DNA of 64,000 bases from HK1 sp965215295 (GCA_965215295.1 OZ244045.1:806001-870000), one strand, 5' to 3'. Positions 24,925 to 34,148 are shown, numbered from the stretch's first letter. Made by a program: numbers and translations. The notes: a model not told the origin generated them from the letters alone.

Positions 24925-26643
24925 CTATCGAGCCGCCCTGTCCTGCCGCCTGCCCCAAGTGTCGCGCAGCGTGACGGTGCGGTTGAATGCGGGCGACCCG
25001 CGCCGGTGGTCCCTGGAATCGGCGACGAAATAGCCGAGACGCTCGAACTGGAAGTGCTCGCCAGGGTCCGCGAGCGCGAGCGACGGCTCGATCACGCTCG
25101 ATTCGAGACGCTCCAGCGAGTCCGGATTGGTCTCCTCGGCGATGCGCTCCGCGTCCCGGCCCGGCGCCGGACACCGGAACAGCCGGTCGTAGAGCCGCAC
25201 GCTGGCCCGAACTCCCCGACGGGCGCACACCCAGTGGACGGTGCCCCTGACCTTGCGGCCGTCGGGCGCCTTGCCGCCGCGTGATTCGGGGTCGTAGCGG
25301 CCGCGTATGCCGACCACCGCCCCGGTTCGAGGATCCCGATCGACCCCTGTGCAGGTGACGAGACAGGCGTAGCGCAGACGGACTTCGCGACCGGGAGCGA
25401 AACGGAAGTACTTGCGCGGCGGATCCTCCATGAAGTCGTCGCGTTCGACGTACAGCTCGCGCGAGAACGGCACCGCGCGGGTGCCCAGCGTCGGGTCCGA
25501 GGGGTGGTTGGGAGCCTCGAACGTCTCGGCCCCGTCTTCCGGGTAGTTCTCGATGACGAGCTTCAGCGGCCTCAGCACCGCCATCGCCCGCCGGGTTCCG
25601 GGCTCCAGGTCGGCGCGGACGCACGTCTCGAGCCGCTCGAACTCCACCGCGCCGTCGTTCTTGGTCACCCCGACCCGTTCGCAGAAGTCGCGCAGCGCGG
25701 CCGGCGTGAATCCGCGCCGCCGCATTCCCGCGATGGTGGGCATGCGCGGATCGTCCCATCCGTCGACGTGTCCGTCTTCCACCAGCCGGACGAGGTAACG
25801 CTTGCTCATGACGGTATGGGTCAGGTTCAGCCGGCCGAACTCGATCTGGCGGGGAGGGAACGGAATCTCCAGCGTCTTCAGGAACCACTCGTAGAGCGGG
25901 CGGTGATCTTCGAACTCCAGCGTGCACAGCGAGTGGGTGACGCCCTCGATCGCGTCCGAGAGCGCCTGCGCGAAGTCGTACATGGGATAGACGCACCAGG
26001 CGCGGCCGGTCAGCGGATGCGGCGTGCGCATGATCCGGTAGATCACCGGGTCCCGAAGGTTCATGTTCGGCGACGCCATGTCGATCTTCGCGCGCAGCAC
26101 GTGGGTCCCTTCCCCGAACTCGCCGCCGCGCATGCGCGCGAAGAGATCGAGGTTCTCGTCGACGGACCGGGAGCGGTACGGACTGTCGCGTCCCGGGTCG
26201 GTCAGGGTGCCGCGGTATGCGCGGATCTCCTCCGGCCCGAGGCTGCACACGTACGCGTTGCCGGATTCGATCAGCCGCACCGCGTAGCCGCACAACCGGT
26301 CGAAATAGTCCGATGCATGCCGGGCGCGATCCTCCCAGTCGAATCCGAGCCAGCGGACATCGGCCTGGATCTCCTCCATGAAGTCCACCCGCTCCTTCGT
26401 CGGGTTGGTGTCGTCGAACCGGAGACGGCAGACCGCGCCCGGGTAGTCGCGTGCGATGCCGAAGTTCAGGCAGACCGCCTTGGCGTGCCCGATGTGCAGG
26501 TAACCGTTGGGTTCGGGCGGAAACCGCGTCACCACCCGGTCCGGGACCTTGCCCGCCGCGACATCGGCGTCAATCGCCTGGCGGATGAAGTTGGTGGGCA
26601 TCGGACCCGGCGATCCCGCACCGGTCTCCTTCGTCTCGGCCAT
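24925..26643 (-). CDS. glnS: Glutaminyl-tRNA synthetase
   Basis: 572 residues from the ATG at 26643, with GGAGG seven bases upstream. It is a class Ib synthetase. The HIGH-type motif is in RFPPEPNGYLHIGHAK (about residues 44-59) and the KMSKS-type motif is VMSKRYL. The C-terminal anticodon-binding beta-barrels are present (FMEDPPRKYFRFAPG, GIRGRYDPESRGGKAPDG). It charges tRNA-Gln directly, so this organism has the gammaproteobacterial direct route. It is divergent from the cytochrome gene at 26817. Confidence 0.97.
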   Translation of the reverse strand: MAETKETGAGSPGPMPTNFIRQAIDADVAAGKVPDRVVTRFPPEPNGYLHIGHAKAVCLNFGIARDYPGAVCRLRFDDTNPTKERVDFMEEIQADVRWLGFDWEDRARHASDYFDRLCGYAVRLIESGNAYVCSLGPEEIRAYRGTLTDPGRDSPYRSRSVDENLDLFARMRGGEFGEGTHVLRAKIDMASPNMNLRDPVIYRIMRTPHPLTGRAWCVYPMYDFAQALSDAIEGVTHSLCTLEFEDHRPLYEWFLKTLEIPFPPRQIEFGRLNLTHTVMSKRYLVRLVEDGHVDGWDDPRMPTIAGMRRRGFTPAALRDFCERVGVTKNDGAVEFERLETCVRADLEPGTRRAMAVLRPLKLVIENYPEDGAETFEAPNHPSDPTLGTRAVPFSRELYVERDDFMEDPPRKYFRFAPGREVRLRYACLVTCTGVDRDPRTGAVVGIRGRYDPESRGGKAPDGRKVRGTVHWVCARRGVRASVRLYDRLFRCPAPGRDAERIAEETNPDSLERLESSVIEPSLALADPGEHFQFERLGYFVADSRDHRRGSPAFNRTVTLRDTWGRRQDRAAR

Positions 26644-26711
26644 TCCCGGCCTCCTCTGCGGCGAGGGGCGAATGGTACCGATACGGCCGGGCGCGCGACA
26701 CGGATCCGTTG

Positions 26712-26740
26712 TTGGTGAGCCGACTTCGAGCGGGTATACT
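26712..26740 (+). promoter_or_regulatory. Candidate sigma-70 promoter for the two small cytochrome genes
   Basis: TTGGTG at 26712 is followed after 17 bases by TATACT at 26735-26740 (5 of 6 to the -10 consensus). It lies about 77 bases upstream of the first cytochrome start in the divergent glnS/cytochrome gap and is the most A+T-rich spot there. The -35 match is only partial. Confidence 0.45.
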
Positions 26741-26816
26741 CCGCCGCGGTTTCGCGCCGCCCCGGCGCCGCCAGGACGGCGACCACTCACCTTGATGCCA
26801 TCAGGACAGGGAACGG

Positions 26817-27146
26817 ATGAAACGCACGATGCTGATCGGCGCCGCGGCAACGGGCCTCGCCCTCGCCCTCGCGATGCCGGCGCACGCGGCGGGAGACGCC
26901 GCGAAGGGAAAGGTGAAAGCCATCACCTGCATGGGTTGCCACGGGATCCCCGGCTACCACAACGCCTATCCGAACTATCCGGTGCCGCGCGTGGGTGGGC
27001 AGCACCCGGACTACACCGTCGCGGCGCTGAAGGCGTACAAGTCCGGACAGCGCGACCACAAGACGATGCAGGCGCAGGCCGCATCGCTCAGCGAGCAGGA
27101 CATGCAGGACATCGCGGCGTACTTCGCGTCGGCCTCCGGCCGGTAG
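26817..27146 (+). CDS. Small periplasmic c-type cytochrome
   Basis: 109 residues with a Sec signal peptide (cleavage after about Ala24) and one CxxCH heme site, CMGCH. Later a conserved Gly-Gly-Gln-His and a distal methionine (MQAQAASL) give a class I fold related to one half of cytochrome c4 or c553. It is probably a soluble electron shuttle between membrane complexes and terminal reductases. A similar gene follows 52 bases downstream. A promoter is seen in the gap before it. Confidence 0.88.
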   Translation: MKRTMLIGAAATGLALALAMPAHAAGDAAKGKVKAITCMGCHGIPGYHNAYPNYPVPRVGGQHPDYTVAALKAYKSGQRDHKTMQAQAASLSEQDMQDIAAYFASASGR

Positions 27147-27198
27147 CCGCGCGTCGACGCCGAGACCCGTCCATCCCACACGTTTTCCGGAGATCCCG

Positions 27199-27540
27199 AT
27201 GATCCGCATACTTGTCGCCGTCGCCACCGTGGCGGGCATCGCGTTCGGGCCGGCGGCGAGCGCCGCGGGAGATGCGGCGGCGGGCAGGGAGAAGGCCGCC
27301 GCCCAATGCCAGCAGTGCCACGGAATGGACGGGAACGGCCCGACTCCGGCGTTCCCGAAGATCGGCGGGCAGCACGCCGGGTACATCATCCAGGCGCTCG
27401 AGGGCTACAAGAACGGGATGCGCCAGGATCCGGTCATGGCCGCATTCGCGACCGCGCTGTCGAAACAGGATCGGAAGGACCTGGCCGCGTGGTACGCGAG
27501 CCAGAGCGGCGGCCTCTACACCATCGAATTCGACGAATGA
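27199..27540 (+). CDS. Small periplasmic c-type cytochrome (paralogue)
   Basis: 113 residues with a signal peptide (cleavage near Ala22), one CQQCH heme site and the pattern FPKIGGQHAGYIIQALEGYKNG that also occurs in its neighbour as VGGQHPDYTVAALKAYKSG. The two genes look like a tandem duplication of a cytochrome-c4-like half domain, left as separate proteins. It is expected to transfer electrons in the periplasm. It may be co-transcribed with the preceding gene. Confidence 0.88.
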   Translation: MIRILVAVATVAGIAFGPAASAAGDAAAGREKAAAQCQQCHGMDGNGPTPAFPKIGGQHAGYIIQALEGYKNGMRQDPVMAAFATALSKQDRKDLAAWYASQSGGLYTIEFDE

Positions 27541-27679
27541 CGACGGCGTGACGCGCGGCCCGGGCCGCGCGGCGCGTCCGCACCCCGGGCGGCGACTCGC
27601 GCCCTTCCCGCCACATCCTCCCGCCTTTCACTCGTACCGGCGGCAACCGGCCTGCCAGCAACCGCCTGCGGCATTGCGC

Positions 27680-27766
27680 GGGGTTCCCCGCGCGCCGGAT
27701 GGCGGTCATCCCTGCGCGCCTTGCCGCCCACCTGGTCCCGGGGTTCCCTCACGCCGGATGGCGGTC
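27680..27766. repeat. Two imperfect 27-bp direct repeats
   Basis: The segments 27680-27707 and 27740-27766 share GGGGTTCCC at one end and CGCCGGATGGCGGTC at the other, 60 bases apart. They lie in the 341-base gap after the second cytochrome gene (27541-27881), which has no convincing gene. Together with the repeat pair at 27805-27900 they suggest that this gap has grown by local duplication. Confidence 0.55.
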
Positions 27767-27804
27767 CGGGTCCGGCGACATGACGCGCCACGCGGACACC
27801 CTCA

Positions 27805-27900
27805 CCGATGGCCGCCCCGGTTATTCGGGGAGCGAATTCAGGAATCGCATTCCAGTCGGGCTCCCCCGATGGCCGTCCCGGCTATTCGGGGAGCGAATTG
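27805..27900. repeat. Direct repeat that duplicates the 3' end of the CDGSH gene
   Basis: The 35-base segments 27805-27839 and 27866-27900 differ at about two positions. The second overlaps the end of the CDGSH gene. On the minus strand it encodes the last residues NSLPE and the stop codon. The first copy, 61 bases further downstream, encodes NSLPE plus a stop again, so it looks like a partial duplication of the gene's 3' end. Confidence 0.6.
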
Positions 27901-28124
27901 TGCGTTCCGTCGCAGAACGGCTCGCCCCCGGTGCGCTTGCAGCCGCAGAGCCAGACCTTTCCGGCCTCGGTGAGCGACAGTCTCATCGGCGTGAATGCCG
28001 TGCCCTGGTGCGAGCCGTCGCAGAAGGGTTGGCGGGCGGACTTGCCGCACCGGCACCAGAAATAGTCGCCGGGTTCGAGATCGAGTCCGTAGGGACCGCG
28101 TTGCGCAATGTGGGGTTCGTCCAT
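27882..28124 (-). CDS. CDGSH iron-sulfur domain protein (two domains)
   Basis: 80 residues, with no signal peptide. Two CDGSH motifs are present: CRCGKSARQPFCDGSH (about residues 24-39) and CGCKRTGGEPFCDGTH (about 60-75), each giving the three-Cys, one-His ligand set of a redox-active, labile 2Fe-2S cluster. Tandem-domain CDGSH proteins are cytoplasmic and linked to redox sensing or Fe-S transfer, but no precise role is known. It stands alone between the cytochrome pair and the TPR gene. Confidence 0.9.
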   Translation of the reverse strand: MDEPHIAQRGPYGLDLEPGDYFWCRCGKSARQPFCDGSHQGTAFTPMRLSLTEAGKVWLCGCKRTGGEPFCDGTHNSLPE

Positions 28125-28272
28125 TCGGGTCTTGCTCCTCGTGATGTGTCCAATGATGTGCCCGGGAGTTCTCCCGTACCGGCGCGACCGCCGCCATTCC
28201 CCCGACCGCGACGACGCATCCCGCGTAGGCGGCGGTCGCGCTCATGGCGCGGCTCGCAGAGGAGCGGCGCCG

Positions 28273-28893
28273 TCAGATCCGCCTGCTCCGCAGCCGCTCG
28301 CGAAGCCGCTCGGCGTGGAATCGGGCGCCTCGCGCGTGCGGGTGGATCTCCAGCACCTTCTCGAACGCGTCGAGCGCGCCCACTTCGTCTCCGCGCTGGA
28401 GGAAGATCATTCCCATGCCCGAAATTGCGCCGAAGTGGCGCGGTTCGAGGGCGAGAGTGCGCTCGATGTCCCGCACCGAATCCTCGAGCCGATCCATCAG
28501 GTAGTAGACGGTGGCCCGCTTGTTCCAGGCTTCCGCGAACGCGGGGGCGGCCAGGATCAGATCGGTGAAACGTCCGGCCGCGTCGCGGAACCGGCGCGAT
28601 TCCACCGCCTCGACGCCTTGCGCCATGAGATCGTTCAGCTTCGGGTCGCCTCCATCCAGCCAGATCCGCCAGATGGTGGACTCGATGGTGAGGGCCGTCC
28701 CCGAGTCCGGAGCCTCGGAAAGCGCGACGAACAGGTCCCCGAGGCGCGGGTCCTGCTGATCAGCCGGGACGGCGGCCGGTCCGGCGAGCGATGCTGCCGC
28801 CAGCATGCCCGCGAGCGCGCGGGCAAGGCACGCCCTCCGCGCGCCGGCCGGAGCGCCGCCGATCCGCCGTCGAACCGGGACCCGGGCGTTCAT
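28273..28893 (-). CDS. Periplasmic TPR-repeat protein
   Basis: 206 residues from the ATG at 28893, which overlaps the gor stop by four bases (ATGA). The N-terminus has a basic region and a hydrophobic stretch (LARALAGMLAAASLAGPAA) consistent with a signal peptide or anchor. From about residue 90 there are at least three tetratricopeptide-like repeats (AEAWNKRATVYYLMDRLEDS, then LEPRHFGAISGMGMIFLQRG). The function is unknown; TPRs mediate protein contacts. Translational coupling to gor is odd, and nothing in the sequence explains it. Confidence 0.82.
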   Translation of the reverse strand: MNARVPVRRRIGGAPAGARRACLARALAGMLAAASLAGPAAVPADQQDPRLGDLFVALSEAPDSGTALTIESTIWRIWLDGGDPKLNDLMAQGVEAVESRRFRDAAGRFTDLILAAPAFAEAWNKRATVYYLMDRLEDSVRDIERTLALEPRHFGAISGMGMIFLQRGDEVGALDAFEKVLEIHPHARGARFHAERLRERLRSRRI

Positions 28894-30245
28894 CGCATCG
28901 TCACGAGTTCTTCCGCGCTGGTCGGGTGGATTGCCACGGTGTCGTCGAGATCGCGCTTCCGGGCCCCCATTCTCACCGCGACCGCGAAGCCCTGCATCAT
29001 CTCGTCGGCGCCCTCCCCTATCACGTGGCAGCCGATGACGCGTTCGTCGTCTCCCAGGGTGACCAGCTTCATCGCGGTCGCCCGTGGATGGTCGGAAAAC
29101 GCGTAGTACATGGAGTTGAATCGTGTCCTGTAGACCTTCACCGTATCGCCGTGATCCGAGCGGGCCTGCGCCTCGGTCGCTCCGACGGTGCCGATCGGCG
29201 GATGCGTGAAGACGACGCTCGGGACGCAGTCGTAGCCGAGCCTTCGCTCCGGCTGTCCACCGAACAGGCGGTCCGCGAGACGGCGGCCCGCCGCAATGGC
29301 GACCGGCGTCAGCGGCGCCCGCCCCGTCACGTCCCCTATCGCATGGACCCCTTCGACCGACGTCTCCTGGAATTCGTTGGTGGCGATCGCGCCGTTCTTC
29401 GACGTCTCCACGCCGGCCGCGGCCAGATCGAGGGAAGCGACGTTGGGCCGGCGCCCGATGGCCCACAGGACCGCATCCACTCCGTCGATCGACGTTCCGT
29501 CGGAGATCCGCACCGTCAGCGCGTTGCGGGCGTCGTCGCGTTCGACCGACTCCAGCTCGGCCTCGGTCCGGATCCCGATTCCGTCGGCGTCCAGCGCCAG
29601 CATGAGCTCGGCGCCGAGCATTTCGTCGAAGGTGCGCAACACCCGGTCGCGGCGCAGCACTATCGTCACCTCGCTCCCGAGCGCGCGGAGCACGCCCGCG
29701 AGCTCGACCGCGATGTAGCCGCTGCCGGCCACGACCACCCTGCCCGGGCGCTCCTCGAGCTCGAAGAACCCGTCGGACGTGATACCGAGCTCCGCGCCCG
29801 GCGTGGACGGAATGATCGGCGCTCCGCCGGTCGCGATGACCACCTGATCGGCGGACAGGCGCGTGTCGCCGACCGCCACGGTGCGCGCACCGACGAACCG
29901 GGCCGTATCCCGGTAGTGCACGATTCCCTCGCTGTCCAGCCGGCGCGCGTAGACCCCGTTCAATCGCTCCACGTAGGCATCCCGGGCGCGCTTGAGCGTC
30001 GGCCAACCGAACCCGTCGCACGACACGTCGAACCCGTATCCCGCGTATTCGTCGATGGCGTGACCGAGGGACGCCGCGTACCACATCAGCTTTTTCGGTA
30101 CGCAACCGACGTTGACACAGGTGCCGCCAAGCCGCCCGGGCTCGACGACCGCGGCCCGCGCGCCGTGGCTCGCGGCCCTGACCGCCGCGGCGATTCCTCC
30201 GCTGCCGCCGCCAATCGCGAGAAAATCGAAGTGGCTCTCCATCAT
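28890..30245 (-). CDS. gor: Glutathione-disulfide reductase
   Basis: 451 residues of the pyridine nucleotide-disulfide oxidoreductase class I fold. The order is an FAD-binding GGGSGGIAAA, the redox disulfide GGTCVNVGCVPKK (about residues 41-53), an NADPH-binding VVAGSGYIAVELAGVL, a second FAD motif VHAIGDVTG, and the C-terminal catalytic HPTSAEELV. It keeps glutathione reduced with NADPH. gshA occurs near the end of the window, so the glutathione pathway is present. Confidence 0.94.
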   Translation of the reverse strand: MMESHFDFLAIGGGSGGIAAAVRAASHGARAAVVEPGRLGGTCVNVGCVPKKLMWYAASLGHAIDEYAGYGFDVSCDGFGWPTLKRARDAYVERLNGVYARRLDSEGIVHYRDTARFVGARTVAVGDTRLSADQVVIATGGAPIIPSTPGAELGITSDGFFELEERPGRVVVAGSGYIAVELAGVLRALGSEVTIVLRRDRVLRTFDEMLGAELMLALDADGIGIRTEAELESVERDDARNALTVRISDGTSIDGVDAVLWAIGRRPNVASLDLAAAGVETSKNGAIATNEFQETSVEGVHAIGDVTGRAPLTPVAIAAGRRLADRLFGGQPERRLGYDCVPSVVFTHPPIGTVGATEAQARSDHGDTVKVYRTRFNSMYYAFSDHPRATAMKLVTLGDDERVIGCHVIGEGADEMMQGFAVAVRMGARKRDLDDTVAIHPTSAEELVTMR

Positions 30246-30330
30246 TCCATGCTCCTATTCGGGTCCGCAGCTCGTGTGACGTTGCTGCCGGTGCCGGCGG
30301 CTGCGCATGATCGCGAGCCCCAGGGCGTTT

Positions 30331-31566
30331 TCATGGCTCCGGCATGTCCGTTCGCCGGACCACGGACACATCGAGGCCGATGTTCACGATCGTGTAGCGC
30401 TCCATTCCCGAATCGACCGAGAGCCAGCCGGCCGACTCGGGCACGGAGTGAAAGCGGAAGCGAAAGCCTTGTTCGTCACCACCCGCATTCTCCGGAAATG
30501 CGAGCCCGATGGCTTCACCTCGAGATCCGTCAAGCGCCTCGCGCAGTAGCCGCAGCAGCCGACCCTTCGCGAAGAGGTCGACGACCAGGGGGCGTTCATG
30601 TTCCCGCAGTCGATGACCTTCGTCGCTGAATTCGATCTCGAAGCCGTCCAGCTTGGCGGCGGCGGGTCTGACTTCCAGTGTCGACATGTCGAAACGGTCG
30701 CCGTGCTCCAAGTAGCTCAGGCGTACGCCCCTCATCTGAAACCCGTCCGCGGAGCGCGGCGCGGCCCGGCGTCGAGGCAATTCGATCAGAAGCACTCCTT
30801 CGTCCCCGAGCACTTCCACCTCCTCGCCGTCGATCACGGCGGAAGTATTGGTGCCGATTCCCATCCCGCGCGGAACGGCGAGCTGGCGCATGGCGACCAG
30901 TATCTCGGCAAGGCGTCCGGGACTGAAGGCATGCTGGTCGACGAGCCATCCTTCCGACACCAGATCGAGACCCCGATAGAGCTGGGCGGGCGATAGTCCT
31001 CCGTTCGCGAGGACCTCCAGTGCGTCAATCCCGGTGAACGGACCGGCCGAGCCCGGGATGCCGCCGACGATGACGCCGCCTGCCGCGTGGACCTCGGCAA
31101 CGGCCCTTCCCAAGGGATTCGGGGAGCCGTCTGCCCTGATGAGCACCTTGGCGAGACGCTGCGGGGCTCCGCCGACGAAGAAGACCCCTGACGCCTCTTG
31201 TACCTTCTCGACCAACGCCCGATCCGTGACCGCGCGCCGATAGTCGATCCCGAACTCGGCGGAGTCGACGGCAAGGGGCAGGAGTTCGGCGAATGCGCCG
31301 TGGCGTTGCAGGGCGCGCCGGGCGAACTCGCCATAGAGCTTCGGCCTGTCGCTGGCGGCCGCGATGATGGTCAGATCGGCTGCGTTCTCCGTGATTCGCC
31401 TCCAGACATTGCGCTGGTTGAAACGAAGTACGTCGCCGACCAGAATGAGCGTCCCCGACCGCGCCTCGGCGATCTCCGCCCGCGGCCCGCCACACCACAG
31501 GCTCGCGATGACCAGAAGCAGCACCGGCCTCCCTGTCCGGCCAAGGCGTGTCGTGTATGAGCGCAT
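30331..31566 (-). CDS. Exported cyanophycinase-like (S51 peptidase) protein
   Basis: 411 residues from the ATG at 31566, with an N-terminal signal or anchor segment (about residues 13-28). The S51 features are FFVGGAPQRLAKVL (about 129-142), GGIPGSAGPF around Ser173 where cyanophycinases have GGTSAGA, VDQHAFSPGRLAEILVAM (about 209-226), and GMGIGTNTSAVID. Cyanophycinases cut beta-linked Asp-Arg polymer, but export and the altered nucleophile loop make that substrate unlikely. It begins 26 bases after norD and probably belongs to the norQD operon, where such a gene is unexpected. Confidence 0.78.
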   Translation of the reverse strand: MRSYTTRLGRTGRPVLLLVIASLWCGGPRAEIAEARSGTLILVGDVLRFNQRNVWRRITENAADLTIIAAASDRPKLYGEFARRALQRHGAFAELLPLAVDSAEFGIDYRRAVTDRALVEKVQEASGVFFVGGAPQRLAKVLIRADGSPNPLGRAVAEVHAAGGVIVGGIPGSAGPFTGIDALEVLANGGLSPAQLYRGLDLVSEGWLVDQHAFSPGRLAEILVAMRQLAVPRGMGIGTNTSAVIDGEEVEVLGDEGVLLIELPRRRAAPRSADGFQMRGVRLSYLEHGDRFDMSTLEVRPAAAKLDGFEIEFSDEGHRLREHERPLVVDLFAKGRLLRLLREALDGSRGEAIGLAFPENAGGDEQGFRFRFHSVPESAGWLSVDSGMERYTIVNIGLDVSVVRRTDMPEP

Positions 31567-31592
31567 ATACGTAAAGACGTGATGCCCCGCGT

Positions 31593-33314
31593 TCAACCCC
31601 CCAATCCCGTGATGCGCGCGTACAGCTTGGGCAGCACCGAAGGCAGGGCCTCGGGATGTGAGAACACCGCGTAGTGCCCGGGTCCGAACAGGTGCGGCAG
31701 CCAAGTCCGCCCGCGCCGATCGATGGTCAAGCCGAAACAATGCACCCCGCGGGCGCGCATCTCTTGCAGCGCGCATCGGCTGTCTTCGAGCGCATAGCGC
31801 CCTTCGTAGCGGTCGGTCGGATCGTGGGGACGGCCATCCGTCAGGACCAGCATCAGCTTCCGGGCATTGGCGCGCGCCTGCAATCTTCCGCCGACATGGC
31901 GCACCACCGCCCCCATTCGGGTGTAGTCCCCGGGACTGAGCGCGTGGAGGCGCCGGAGAGGGTCGCTGTCATATCGCTCTGCGAAACCTTTCAGCCGATG
32001 ACAACGTACGCGATGACGACTGTCGCTCGCAAACCCGTACAGTGCGAATTCGTCGCCCGCCGCCATGAGAGCCTCTGCCAGGATCGCCATCGACCGCCTC
32101 GCGATCTCGATGACCTGATGCTCACCGACCCAGGATGCGGTGGAACGTGACGCATCCAGCAGGACCGCCACCGCGAGGTCGCGCAGCCGCTTCTCCCGCT
32201 GCCGGTAAAGGCGCAGGTTGTGCAGGCCGCGGTGGCGCCGTTCGGCGACGGAGTCGACGAACGCTTCCAGGTCCAGCTCGTCTCCGCTTTCCAGGCCGCG
32301 CATGTCGCCGGGAACCTCGCGCAAGATTTCGAGCTGACGGCGCATGCGACGAGCAAGCGCGGTGACCTCCGCATCCGAAGTCGTGAGGTCGGCGGGACGC
32401 GGCGCCCGCTCGATGACGCGGCACCAGTCTGCCCGGTAGGCGCGCCGCCGATGATCCCATTCGGGATACACGTGCTCCTCGCCAGCCACAGCTCCGGACG
32501 ACGAATCCTTCCGCATGTCGGGCTCGAACCGGGGACGCGCCACGGACTTGAGAGTTCCGTGGGTGCGACGGCGAATGCGCCGCGGCAGCCAGCGCAGGCG
32601 CAAGCCGGGGCGTCCGATGCGCCGGCAGCCCCAGAGGAACACGGGAAGAAAGGGTACGGAACGCCAGCGCCGGTGCGGAGGAGGAGCGGGACAGGTCCCG
32701 TTGCGCGCTTCCTCGATGGAGGCCGCCAGCCACGGATCCTCCGGTGACTTCCCGGAGCCGAGCGCGCAGCGTATGGCCGCCTCGAGCCGATGGGCCGGCT
32801 GCCGCACATCCTCGCCGAACGACGGCAGCGCGTCCCGCCGTTGCGCAAGCTCTTCCGCGCATAGCCGTCCGTAGCGCGACGACAGTGCCGGGAACCGGTC
32901 CACCACGCGCGCACTGGTAGCAAGGCCGCGAAACAGGTGGCGGAGCCCCGCCGGCAGGACATCCTCGCCAGCGAGGGCGCGGTCGAGCGCGAAGTAGGCG
33001 GCCAGCCAGAAATAGAGCTCCCGATTGAGCTCTGGAGTGGAGAAGCGGTTGATGCGCTCGGGAAGATGCACCGTGTCTCGATCGAGCCAGGCGAGCAGAT
33101 CGCTGCCGCCGTGCGCACTGCCCGTCGGCGCTCGATGTGTTTCCGGTCCGCCCGTTACCTCACGGTGCGGGTCGCCACCAAGTCCGTGATAGTGCAGGCT
33201 CAACGCTCTTCGATAATCTCGCAGGGACACCGCCGCCGAGGGATGGCGCAGGCGCCCTGCGAGCCCGAACAGAAGGCGGTACCACAGCATGTTCGGCCAG
33301 CGGACGCTGTCCAT
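31593..33314 (-). CDS. norD: NorD-type von Willebrand factor A protein
   Basis: 573 residues. The C-terminal third is a VWA domain with the metal-ion-dependent adhesion motif DASRST (VAVLLDASRST) and LMLVLTDGRPHDP. The long N-terminal part is variable and basic. With NorQ it forms the ATPase/VWA pair that matures nitric oxide reductase, probably by helping insert iron at the active site. It follows norQ after three bases. No canonical norCB is in the window, so its client is probably the divergent complex encoded from 35 to 46 kb. CbbO-type proteins are the main alternative. Confidence 0.85.
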   Translation of the reverse strand: MDSVRWPNMLWYRLLFGLAGRLRHPSAAVSLRDYRRALSLHYHGLGGDPHREVTGGPETHRAPTGSAHGGSDLLAWLDRDTVHLPERINRFSTPELNRELYFWLAAYFALDRALAGEDVLPAGLRHLFRGLATSARVVDRFPALSSRYGRLCAEELAQRRDALPSFGEDVRQPAHRLEAAIRCALGSGKSPEDPWLAASIEEARNGTCPAPPPHRRWRSVPFLPVFLWGCRRIGRPGLRLRWLPRRIRRRTHGTLKSVARPRFEPDMRKDSSSGAVAGEEHVYPEWDHRRRAYRADWCRVIERAPRPADLTTSDAEVTALARRMRRQLEILREVPGDMRGLESGDELDLEAFVDSVAERRHRGLHNLRLYRQREKRLRDLAVAVLLDASRSTASWVGEHQVIEIARRSMAILAEALMAAGDEFALYGFASDSRHRVRCHRLKGFAERYDSDPLRRLHALSPGDYTRMGAVVRHVGGRLQARANARKLMLVLTDGRPHDPTDRYEGRYALEDSRCALQEMRARGVHCFGLTIDRRGRTWLPHLFGPGHYAVFSHPEALPSVLPKLYARITGLGG

Positions 33315-33317
33315 GCG

Positions 33318-34148
33318 CTACTCCCCCAGATAGGCCCGTACCGTCTCGAGCAGACCTTCCCGGCTGGACGGATCGTCCGAGAGGGGCTCCACCAGAGCGA
33401 CCCGACAGGCCGGCAACACGCCCAATCCGTCGCTCATGAGCTTCGCGGCGTTCACCACCAGCCGAGTCGAGGCGACCTCTTCCAGATCGTGACCGCCAAG
33501 CTCACGCAGCGCCCGGCCGAGCCCCACCAGCTGCCGGGACCGCTCAGCGTCGAGTCCCGACTCCTCTGCAACGATGCGAGCTTCGAGCTCCGGTGCGGGG
33601 AAATCGAAGCTCAGTGCCACGAAACGCTGACGGGTACTCGGCTTGAGGTTTTTGAACAGGTTCTGATATCCCGGGTTGTAGGACACGACCAGCATGAATT
33701 CCGCTGGGGCGACAAGTAGCTCGCCGGTCTTGTCCAGGGGCAGCTCGCGGCGGTCGTCCGCCAGCGGATGCAGGATGACGGTCGTATCCTTGCGAGCTTC
33801 GACGATCTCATCGAGGTAGCAGATCGCTCCTTCGCGCACTGCTCGGGTCAGGGGTCCGTCCTGCCATACCGTTTCCTCGCCCTTGATCAGGAACCGTCCC
33901 AGCAGATCGGAGGCCGAGAGATCATCGTGACAAGCCACGGTATGGAGCGAACGGCCGAGCCGGGCTGCCATGTAGCGCACGAATCGGCTCTTGCCGCACC
34001 CGGTCGGGCCTTTCAGAAGCGCGGGCAACCGACGGCGGTAGGCCGTGAGAAACACCTCCTCCTCGTCGCCTTGGGGGAGATAGAAGGGTAGCTCGCGGGT
34101 ATCGTCCACGCCGACGGTCACGCAATCTTCCTCGTGCGTACGTTGCAC
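33318..34148 (-). CDS. norQ: NorQ-type AAA+ ATPase
   Basis: 276 residues of the MoxR/NorQ/CbbQ family. Walker A is GPTGCGKS (about residues 47-54), Walker B is ICYLDEIVEA, sensor 1 follows in MLVVSYNPGYQ, and the arginine-finger region is LKPSTRQRF. It hydrolyses ATP to remodel a target metalloenzyme together with the VWA protein encoded next to it. The family cannot be split into NorQ versus CbbQ by eye, but no Rubisco genes are here and a heme-copper cluster is. Confidence 0.88.
   Translation of the reverse strand: MQRTHEEDCVTVGVDDTRELPFYLPQGDEEEVFLTAYRRRLPALLKGPTGCGKSRFVRYMAARLGRSLHTVACHDDLSASDLLGRFLIKGEETVWQDGPLTRAVREGAICYLDEIVEARKDTTVILHPLADDRRELPLDKTGELLVAPAEFMLVVSYNPGYQNLFKNLKPSTRQRFVALSFDFPAPELEARIVAEESGLDAERSRQLVGLGRALRELGGHDLEEVASTRLVVNAAKLMSDGLGVLPACRVALVEPLSDDPSSREGLLETVRAYLGE

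Noticed and set aside
27680..27900. Possible CRISPR array
   Set aside because: Only two copies of each repeat, of different lengths, without regular spacers and without cas genes nearby.
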